From assembly GCA_027491255.1 (NCBI GenBank), contig JAIXWM010000146.1, positions 1 to 49,488 of the forward strand: a stretch of 49,488 nt of DNA, given 5' to 3'. The stretch comes from Rubrivivax sp. (GTDB taxonomy: Bacteria; Pseudomonadota; Gammaproteobacteria; Burkholderiales; Burkholderiaceae_C). The position numbers and the translations under genes were made by a program. Positions 46,401-49,488 of this stretch are shown one piece after another. Under the pieces are notes generated by a model. That model had not been told where the DNA came from. It saw only the letters and a list, made by a program, of their open reading frames with translations, and did no database searches. Each line of letters begins with the position of its first letter. Positions within the stretch are counted from its first letter, which is position 1.

Positions 46401-46924
46401 CGGCGCCGGCCAGCATCGACCTCAAGGCCAGCCGCAGCGCCACCGTGGCCGACCAGGGCTCGGTCACGCTGGCGGACGCGGTGTCCATCCTGAAGATGAT
46501 CGCCGGCATGCCGGTGAACCCGCCGGGGCAGGCGCTGTCGCCCTACCAGGCCATCGCCGCCGACGTCGATGCCAGCGGCAGCGTCACCCTGGCCGACGCG
46601 ATCGGCGTGCTGCGGCATGCCGTCGGCCTGCCCGCTGCCGCCACGCCGAAGTGGGTCTTCGTCGACGAGGCCGATCTGGGGATGCCGGCGCGCGCCAGCA
46701 CCAGCCCGGGCACCGTGCCGACGGTCGTCTCGACCCCGGCCGCCGAGCACGTGGGCCTGGTCGGCATCCTGCGTGGCGACGTCAACGGCAGCTGGACGCC
46801 GCCGGTCGGCGCCAAGGACCTCGACGACATCGACAGCACCTACTTCCAGGACCTGACCGCAACCCTGAACGCCGACCCCGGGCCGGACGTCAGCCTGTCG
46901 CAGTGGGGGATCTACACGCCGTGA
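34421..46924 (+). CDS. Giant secreted RTX protein with SdrD-B and dockerin-like modules
   Basis: The roughly 4,167-residue, Asp/Gly-rich protein lacks an N-terminal Sec signal and looks like a type I secretion substrate. About residues 1-1990 are repeated beta-rich segments, including a Flagellin_IN-like piece (about 500-590: FTMRDGSTVNVDLNG ... LLSALNAASPTKLSASIDS). RTX nonapeptides (GGxGxDxUx) fill about 1995-2320, 3145-3330, 3420-3470, 3595-3705 and 3860-3895. SdrD_B-like modules lie at about 2364-2584 (DADRDGVRDSGEGPLPES; DTDKDGAWDADSEDF). A propeller-like region spans 2850-3140. C-terminal paired EF-hand/dockerin-like repeats (DVDASGSVTLADAIGVLR) lie at 4010-4077. Calcium-dependent folding outside the cell and an adhesin or matrix role are inferred. 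The ATG at 34421 has GGGG at proper spacing; 34409 is an alternative. No type I secretion genes are in view. Confidence 0.88.
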   Translation: MPGTYTGTFSAAQVNALFQGFTVLAQRLSEASSAAELPATDPTAPAVANPMLSEMVGLQQPLATLTDAGQTLLTELAQPLAAAAVSAAQTADQVATLIQNAVSSASALSLDPIVHSLETLADGRQIVWFQIPLQASTTLVDYTLDVGQTPSEDPAAPSLADQGLRLGTLEVDVDAGLSSTLRVGIDLSPGLSTDEAVVFDIDGVRVCAEANASVADVQASFGVIDLRPASVSVAMDLCVELDLIEGAAGYLQLGALNSRAIGELFSFSLPHGGDLVPDFTVDIPFTLGIGGFDLPTGSPLILSLSALDGFNLGSLDFEFPELTVNGVDFDFAQLGEISLDDLGAWLSGVGDWLPQFGDGLTLPLVDLDLGQVLDLGVDWQDLLDDLRDDHGAWNFTGIQDLFGRIAGHFGLSTTPAALQSTFALTWNPVAEALEWTVPYSASLSETVAFDTAGLLPEDLPLNIQAEASATVTAALNFSITGGVAISSSAQVDPVTSATLLTEINSGVGLTTQGLLPGADLRFTMRDGSTVNVDLNGIAGLGSTATVGGLLSALNAASPTKLSASIDSSRLVLTDLTAGTFTFNIASVSATVTSTSGTTGATLNTESTSVAPLVLGLWGVTAQANGLGQMQITGHSLESLSLADRLYIKEQDASDPLLSGSITIDATLEGGAAIGPVSLSIVDGQARGVAGWELTLNDPATGADDGRIYLSELAEADLGTVLDHGFDPSPTLDGIFQLAVTPDLLNAAFDVDAGDYSTDPLNLDAANPDAAPDTALVPYLDLSVDLVGGQWNFSVAPSEKLEDILSGGFADFSWDDLPGMLTMLLEELEGSDLWGLEIPLAGVTLGDLFQFGEMLADFALPDLATELTDLGTWKLDFQTDLDAALPELQALDVDLAGRLQQIQWEFNRINLAWEGRSGGDADFDVDFMARLGAWSAQLGVFLGDLDAASTAFVAGGGTLAADIGALDLTLDGLVLWMAGIPYGLDGLASLLEGLFLESDGTTPKIPGLTLSVDIPTVQFGSSAPQLVFDLEFTLNPATFSHDIDLSGLNLGGDSVLSLTGGGTISLALGGSFETRIGFDFGTMQPIFDLADTSAALTLGIVTTGDAEVEASLGGLAGVSIGKVDGSINDPFSITLTETNPTTAPSGYDPATDPATITFNGALAEGSRLGGAAHFRADLPLYVTPLVGSLGSVLITADFNANPLSFDADIDASGVDLEEAFSLGDLDLSGWLDGALAFINGLITVLESDLVGNLPVLGDIDLSNTGFLYELRDLIDTLADYNTLGELYKGLDPELDDFGDASLNGSLAFTIGGITLDTDYIDGEGNAQQHAIWNADLGDLFFGSEFESLNASNFVVEVNLGGLFQDTLDGSELDLGLDDLGIALDTTGGIDLVADFDLRVGFGYSPTAGFFVQGTSHESGKEIEASVGLGFSPGSSLALDIGPLNFTLTDKTDGEIVEGGTVTEEQAIANRELHAEIGVDLGNGVLASTSGGLLSGSGVMVTGAAKAKLDLDLASSLGVGLELTTGYYDASTDSGEVTLSWNSSTGLSIGDGDFHFEITDTYIDLGTLLGPAFTEMVQRIDEALEPLEPIVDLLTGEVPLISDVSKQVGGGPVTVLDAISWFGDGAQSAVEFIEFVDTVLTVTDSMADSGKFYLGSLTAPASSAPSGLGSALSESGAHTAAASQPEVNASQQASLFSNSLGLSFPLLQNPGTELFDFLFGGEADIVVWDIPDLDAGFDFRQSFPIFPPLYVSLFGGVDFKTNFDLGYDTRGLRMAMADGGSAADLLLGVYLLDEGREDYTGLGSDNTEMSVTAEIGAGAELNIVVAQAGVDGGLRGTLGADLNDPDPDGKVYVDELAYNLMRGPQCIFDLQGSLDVFLEAYIKVGLDTPFGFITLFSERFKLAEATILDWSAVVCPPVEPNLADLSGTTLTLNMGALAVNVVPGETTDGDETFLVDYVASGTDKNGNPVTDSIRVSAYNFEEYFAAGSVTKIVFDAGIGNDTVLIAPEITKAVEGRGGEGDDNLVGGSGANQLWGDAGSDVLAGRAAADTLDGGDGDDFLYGYGGADSLTGGAGDDRLHGEDDVGDLVDFIAANPDYNAGSAGNDTVSGGDGDDVIISGSGNDVVDAGAGDDAISAGAGNDTVQGGEGNDQVQGGDGNDKLWGDDSAGLVDGGSADTHADKIEGGAGYNEIDGGTGDDLLYAADEEQLATAPQTVLVGGWASKVWGGDGADMIYGTAGTDSLSGGFESDYIESGAGHDLLLGGPANDALLAAGGNATIYGGHGNDVIDGGDGANWIEGGPGDDQIYARVGADEVYGGTTARGYAFLLDDLSGDRAVIDPLHGGFRSTLAEDSCGPEIFFYPEVYDGPPKPLVFTLFNDADRDGVRDSGEGPLPESTNWSYSLFQVTAEGTALVHEGTATGGTLTLPESGVPDGTYQLVVMPEAGTEAWMALSFDAMGTEVTLTGGVQTGRADLPWVAVGRTEEGGSDIRGQVRTYDSKDDAQPEPTPGAVVYVDTDKDGAWDADSEDFVLTDGEGEYVITDLPAGDYVIGVQLDGVCATPFPRSKAVSVDGVNDATANFALVLNAAPVVAGVELGLTNKQTQTRTWLPVDDGNEQMTPLAPANPVTHIALDLCGDLAFGEKDRPAPEATLTVDGRSVALVLSSFTDTADHTRFEFAISGITDGLPSGLYTINLKSASVKDAQGDPLDGEWRYPQAYASGDGTAGGDFVFQFKIGTPETRAVFMPMLWLGDQTGGSDGTEPAFGDELVQITAVAPPAAVATVGDGRAVLQGSVWMHDDRDAADLGQGVTEAGLPGQAIDVRNERGEIVASLRTGSVDLDGDGAVETAELGGFRVNGLLPGTYTVSQRPAEPWEQAVAVSTAPAPERWLGVTYKPQGGDSVLSLISQSATGAKVEASARLPGVAARDVSWIGDDRAVVVGQGVASTSPALFFVQVPLDDPAAASVVKTVLLPETLRKPTLVGVDVVADQYLLVTAADGSVLRYALAAQTWTDLGDLRSPAGTALYPVGDIAVVSPQQAWVIAGDEPVNPLVPGEVKQQFLVRFDPLSMHVASVRPLTFPDQRTTSGLLIGLEAGEDGRLTALSQMGDFVGIDAATASVTGVTAVQGMDRFAGSTGGLSVRGGVRQTDTRPGDDSVTVTVGQDGTVQVGFGDTPTRHEWLDGDDTIDGGCGPEADVLHGDDYLGSNPALQLPANLILVGGNDEIRGRDGNDTIGGGLQGDVLRGETGNDQITGGTTEPNRIEGGDGNDSITGGAAGDHILAGAGDDTVAAGGGRDWVFGEAGKDSLAGGSGDDVMVGGADEDVVTGDADNDTLVVVNGELGSAYTAAPAGAAGGSYDGGAGVDQIVVVRSHETAQANITLTAGTVQLGSGPLETVQNTETALLAGGAAGDVISAATFGGTTVIYGHEGNDTLTGSDQADQIFGGDGNDRIKAQGGDDTVRGGAGVNSVEGGSGSDLVVLDADSFDTVQESAAGGIADVVDARASALANTMTVAPASAMASTSGSFGFVLNGEVELLMLGAGDDRVRAETTLAGTPSVLRIVDHGGTDELSYQGWATAVTVDLGAATATGLGAVANFEDVVGGDGNDSLTGNAEDNTLDGGAGKDTLVGGDGQDSLLGGVGLDSLVGGEGLDTLMGDAGDDTLAGGNGDDLLYGETGGDSLLGGGGDDTLDGGSGANKLNGGSGNDLYAFLANAQTDQATEGSPAGTDRLDFGYVSDRALVLALHTGGGGSLEVSDAGSTMLVTAGPLTDIELVVGGSRADRFVFDDGAVINGVLDGGGVSSLDLADQDTLDYSAYTTPVTVDLSGMLDASSLCPATGTAGVKGMRHVIGGTSSDVLTGGGFFDLWLEGGAGNDYLSGGDGNDTLIGGQGDDTINGWGGGGDVARFTGPRSAYTVTELGTGLQLVSAAEGTDRVSNVERFEFADGTYSAAGLVGGATSVDVKATVYAWKTHTLLEGTTVSMNGAAAVAADAYGVAALGATAPASIDLKASRSATVADQGSVTLADAVSILKMIAGMPVNPPGQALSPYQAIAADVDASGSVTLADAIGVLRHAVGLPAAATPKWVFVDEADLGMPARASTSPGTVPTVVSTPAAEHVGLVGILRGDVNGSWTPPVGAKDLDDIDSTYFQDLTATLNADPGPDVSLSQWGIYTP

Positions 46925-46930
46925 ACGCAG

Positions 46931-46949
46931 GGCCCGCCGGCGGCGGGCC
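46931..46949 (+). terminator. Terminator-like hairpin after the giant gene
   Basis: GGCCCGCC and GGCGGGCC form a perfect 8-bp stem with a GGC loop, seven bases after the TGA stop. TGTGCGCCTTTC follows, so the T-tract is weak, but the position is right for a terminator. Confidence 0.55.
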
Positions 46950-47013
46950 TGTGCGCCTTTCACGCCCGGACGAGGCCCCGATTGACGCGAACCGTGCGAG
47001 CCGCCCCTTGTTG

Positions 47014-47107
47014 CATATTTCGGCGATCGTGACCGGTCATTTCGGCTGAAGGTGACCGGTCATTTCGGCGCATCGTGACCGACCATTTCGGCGATCGTGA
47101 CCGGTCG
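47014..47107. repeat. IS21 terminal tandem repeats
   Basis: GTGACCGGTCATTTCGGC occurs at 47029 and 47052, with GTGACCGACCATTTCGGC at 47075 and partial copies at about 47014 and 47098. The period is about 23 bases. Multiple short end repeats are the usual transposase-binding sites of IS21-family elements. Confidence 0.85.
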
Positions 47108-47128
47108 GGGCCGGGGCGCTGCGCAGGC

Positions 47129-47317
47129 TCATGAGTGTAGGGGTGAGGTGCGTTTTCGGGCGGTCGGAGCCTCCTTCGTCAGGGGTGTGATGGGGTCGGG
47201 GCGGTGGTTGGCCTGGACGCGAAGCTCCGGCCGGCGCGCGGCCCGCAGGCACGCTGCGGCCTTCCTTGTTGCCAAGCCTGTATTGGTTTTCTTGCCCATG
47301 GCGCGCCAGCCTGTCAT
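47129..47317 (-). CDS. Possible small basic ORF downstream of istB
   Basis: The 62-residue Lys/Arg-rich frame (MTGWRAMGKKTNTGLATRKA ...) starts at an ATG that overlaps the istB stop as ATGA, as in coupled genes. I recognise no family. Compositional chance is a real alternative in GC-rich DNA, so this is a weak call. Confidence 0.3.
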   Translation of the reverse strand: MTGWRAMGKKTNTGLATRKAAACLRAARRPELRVQANHRPDPITPLTKEAPTARKRTSPLHS

Positions 47318-48093
47318 GCCGCAGCCGCGGTGCTGGCATGCGCGGGTTTGCGCGTGGTGGCCTGCGGCGTGCCGGTGCGGCGGGAGTGGCCCTCCAGCTT
47401 GAAGCGGTGCACGCGCTGCAGCAGTCGGTCAAGGATGGCGTCGGCGATGGTGGCGTCGCCGATCCAGCCGTGCCAGTGCTCCACCGGCAACTGGTGGGTG
47501 ATGATGGTGGCGCGGCGGCTGGCGCGGTCGTCGACGATCTCCAGCAGCGCGCTGCGCGTGGCGCTGTCGATCGGGCCCACGCCCCAGTCGTCCAGCAGCA
47601 GCACATCCACGCGCGCCAGTTGCAGCAGCCACTTGCCCAACCCGCCGCTGGCGGTGAGCACGCGCAGGTCCTCGGGCAGGCGCGGCACGCGCAGGTGCAG
47701 CGCGCTGCGGCCGCTGCGGCAGGCGTGCTGGGCCAGCGCGCACGCCGCCCAGGTCTTGCCCACGCCGGTGGCGCCGCTGAGCAGCACGGTGTCGCCGCGG
47801 TCGATCCAACTCGACAGGGCCAGCGCCGTGAGCGCGCGCCGGTCCAGGCCGCTGATGCCGGTGAAGTCGGCGGCCTCGATGCTCGCATCGGGGTACTTCA
47901 GCTGCGCCTTCTGCAGCAGCCGCACGCGCTTGCGGTCGTGACGGCTGTGCACTTCGCGGTCCACCAGCAGCGCCAGGCGCTCCTCGAAGCTCAGCGTCAG
48001 CGCCTCGGGCTGGGCGGCCTGCAGCTCCAGCCCCTCGGCGAAGGCATTGAGCTTCAGGGTCCGCAGGTGGGTCAGGGTCGATGAGTTGATCAT
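47314..48093 (-). CDS. istB: IS21-family helper ATPase IstB
   Basis: The 259-residue AAA+ protein assists the IstA transposase in target selection. Landmarks are the N-terminal LKLNAFAEGLELQAAQPEAL, Walker A LLSGATGVGKTWAACALAQH, Walker B DVLLLDDWGVGPIDSATRSA, ASRRATIITHQLPVEHWH and the arginine-containing DAILDRLLQRVHRFKLEG. The ATG at 48093 is preceded by AGGAGG at ideal spacing, which rules out the earlier in-frame start at 48111. It lies 14 bases after the istA stop, so the two are co-translated. Confidence 0.95.
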   Translation of the reverse strand: MINSSTLTHLRTLKLNAFAEGLELQAAQPEALTLSFEERLALLVDREVHSRHDRKRVRLLQKAQLKYPDASIEAADFTGISGLDRRALTALALSSWIDRGDTVLLSGATGVGKTWAACALAQHACRSGRSALHLRVPRLPEDLRVLTASGGLGKWLLQLARVDVLLLDDWGVGPIDSATRSALLEIVDDRASRRATIITHQLPVEHWHGWIGDATIADAILDRLLQRVHRFKLEGHSRRTGTPQATTRKPAHASTAAAA

Positions 48094-48107
48094 GGGGCCT
48101 CCTGCGG

Positions 48108-49488
48108 TCACTGGTAGTTCTGCGCGCCGCGCAGGTTGTCGTGCTCGGGGCTGACCCAGTCGCCCTGCGCGGGCGGCGTGACGCGGTCACGGTTGTTCTT
48201 CAGGATCTCGTGCACATGCTTGCAGCGGTAGGTGCCCAGCACCAGCGCACTCTCGCAGGCGGCTTCCAGGCGCGTCTGGCCGTAGCGGCGTGCCAGCGCC
48301 AGCAGCCCCAGGCAGGCGCGGTAGCCGTGCTCGGGGTGGCGATGGCGGGCGAGCGCGCGCGTGACGAAGATGCCGGTGGCCGTGCCGACCTGCTCGCCCC
48401 AGGCGATCAGGCGCTGGGGCGACCAATCCTTGTGGGCGCGGTGGGAGGCGGGCATGTGCTCGTCCAGCGTGGTGTAGCCGCCGCGGCGGTTGCTGCGGGC
48501 GTGGCTGGCCACGCGCTGGCCGCGGTGCAGCACCTCCACCAGCCGGCGCGTGATGCGCGCCTCCAGCGCCTGGCCCACCAGTGCGTGCGGCACGCTGTAG
48601 TAATGCATATCGACCTCGACGTGGTAGTCGATGTGGACTTTGACGGTCTTGAAGCGCGCGAGCTCGTAGGGCGCAGCCGGCAACGCCAGCATCGCCGGGC
48701 GATCCAGCTCGGCGAACACGCTGGCGCGGCAGCCCGGCAGCTTGCGGAAGGGGCGCTGGTTGAGCGACGGCAGCAGCGCCTGGATGGCCGCATCGGCCTC
48801 GGCCACGGTGTCGAAGACGCGGTGGCGCAGTGAGGCCAGGATCCAGCGGCCCACCACCTGCACCGCGCTCTCCACCGCCGCCTTGTCCTGGGGGTGGTAG
48901 GGCCGCGCCGGCAGCACCGAGGTGCCGTAGTGGCGCGCGAAGTCCAGCACCGTGGCGTTGGCCTGGGGCTCGTAGCGGTCGGGCTCGGCGATGAGCGCGC
49001 GCGGGTTGTCGGGCACGATCAGGTGCGGCACCGCGCCCATGTAGGAGATTGAGCGCGTCATGCCCTCGATCCAGTCGTCGAGCTTCTGCGCCGGGGTGGC
49101 GCAGGCGAAGGTGTAGCTCGATGCGCCCATGGCCGAGACGAAGACCTGGGCGCAGCCACCCTCGCGCAGCCGCAGCGTGGGCCCGGAGTAGTCCACGAAC
49201 AGCTTCTCGCCGGCGATGCGGTGCTGGCGCATCGAGCGCTTGAGCCGCGCCCGGAAGGCCTTGTAGTGCTCGCAGAACTGGGTGTAGCGCCAGGTGCGGC
49301 CGTCGGGATGAGCCTGGGCGTATTCCTGCCACAGCAGCATCAGTGTGACGCCCTTGCGCTGCAGGTCCTGGGTAAGCGCTAACCAGCCGGCGTCCTTGCT
49401 CAGAGAGCGCAGCCGTGCAAGGCCGAGCGCAGCGGCTGGTCGGCGAAGTGCTGCTTCCACTGCCGCGGCGTGAGTTCCGCCACGCGGC
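48108..49488 (-). CDS. istA: IS21-family transposase IstA, N-terminus outside the window
   Basis: This is the DDE transposase of the element. The visible part runs from about QDLQRKGVTLMLLWQEYAQ, through EKLFVDYSGPTLRL (first Asp), VPHLIVPDNPRALI (second Asp) and AAVESAVQVVGRWI (the Glu), to a C-terminal Mu-transposase-like beta domain. The catalytic triad is intact. The family's N-terminal helix-turn-helix part lies beyond the edge. Between about 49395 and 49488 the reading frame no longer looks like IstA, while another minus frame reads VAELTPRQWKQHFADQPL before a stop. A frameshift or a rearranged 5' end is therefore possible. Confidence 0.85.
   Translation of the reverse strand, partial: PRGGTHAAAVEAALRRPAAALGLARLRSLSKDAGWLALTQDLQRKGVTLMLLWQEYAQAHPDGRTWRYTQFCEHYKAFRARLKRSMRQHRIAGEKLFVDYSGPTLRLREGGCAQVFVSAMGASSYTFACATPAQKLDDWIEGMTRSISYMGAVPHLIVPDNPRALIAEPDRYEPQANATVLDFARHYGTSVLPARPYHPQDKAAVESAVQVVGRWILASLRHRVFDTVAEADAAIQALLPSLNQRPFRKLPGCRASVFAELDRPAMLALPAAPYELARFKTVKVHIDYHVEVDMHYYSVPHALVGQALEARITRRLVEVLHRGQRVASHARSNRRGGYTTLDEHMPASHRAHKDWSPQRLIAWGEQVGTATGIFVTRALARHRHPEHGYRACLGLLALARRYGQTRLEAACESALVLGTYRCKHVHEILKNNRDRVTPPAQGDWVSPEHDNLRGAQNYQ

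Larger units (their letters stand above)
47009..49488 (-). mobile_element. IS21-family insertion sequence, incomplete at window edge
   Basis: An istA-istB gene pair with tandem terminal repeats identifies an IS21-family element. One end probably begins at TGTTGC (47009), about 60 bases beyond the terminator of the giant gene. The other end lies outside the window, so target duplications cannot be read. Confidence 0.82.

Noticed and set aside
34289..46963. Two very long minus-strand open frames (34289-40948 and 41141-46963) opposite the giant gene
   Set aside because: They follow from the GAC/GGC/CTG-rich codons of the plus-strand gene, which leave few stops on the other strand. Their translations are Val/Ala/Gln/Arg-rich with no recognisable domain, whereas the plus strand has RTX motifs.

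Overview
The window is GC-rich DNA in which almost every gene uses G/C-ending codons, with tightly packed ATGA/GTGA-coupled genes. The gene families are typical of Burkholderiales (a Rubrivivax/Leptothrix/Ideonella-like betaproteobacterium), and this placement is an inference from family composition, not from a marker gene. No tRNA, rRNA or CRISPR array was seen.

Region 1 (1-22190) is an exopolysaccharide locus of the Wzx/Wzy type, largely on the minus strand. Its core runs right to left: an outer-membrane export protein (16593-17567), an EpsF-like chain-length determinant, an EpsG-like P-loop kinase relative, a glycosyltransferase, a polysaccharide deacetylase, a second glycosyltransferase, a Wzx-type flippase, a Wzy/O-antigen-ligase-type polymerase and a third glycosyltransferase. 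From the deacetylase leftward the genes overlap by 4 bases. Beside the core are a plus-strand glycosyltransferase, a DUF4874/DUF4832 lipoprotein with an Ala-Pro linker, a proline-dehydrogenase-like gene, three GNAT genes of which two are clearly BcsL/CelD-like, and a pair of hot-dog-fold hydratase genes in a coupled operon. No initiating sugar-phosphate transferase lies inside the window. Three minus-strand transcription units, and a weaker fourth site at the left edge, carry a related intergenic element with a covarying hairpin upstream of their first gene.

Region 2 (20901-32954) is a molybdenum/tungsten enzyme module: moeA, a TupBCA tungstate-type ABC transporter, a MoeB/ThiF adenylyltransferase, a CoxS-L-M hydroxylase with the form II active-site loop AYRGAGR, its MoxR-type ATPase and VWA maturation proteins (CoxD/CoxE-like), and a divergent XdhC/CoxI-family protein. 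Together these genes would import the metal oxyanion, build the pterin cofactor and mature one three-subunit hydroxylase whose substrate cannot be read from the sequence.

Region 3 (33043-46949) has lpxC with a small two-helix membrane protein downstream. Divergent from lpxC is a single 12.5 kb gene for an approximately 4,170-residue secreted protein: long beta-rich N-terminal repeats, several blocks of RTX calcium-binding nonapeptides, SdrD B-like modules and C-terminal dockerin/EF-hand-like repeats. It has a good sigma-70 promoter and a leader closed by a 9-bp perfect inverted repeat that overlaps its ribosome binding site.

Region 4 (47009-end) is an IS21-family element (istB, istA incomplete at the window edge), with its tandem terminal repeats next to the end of the giant gene.
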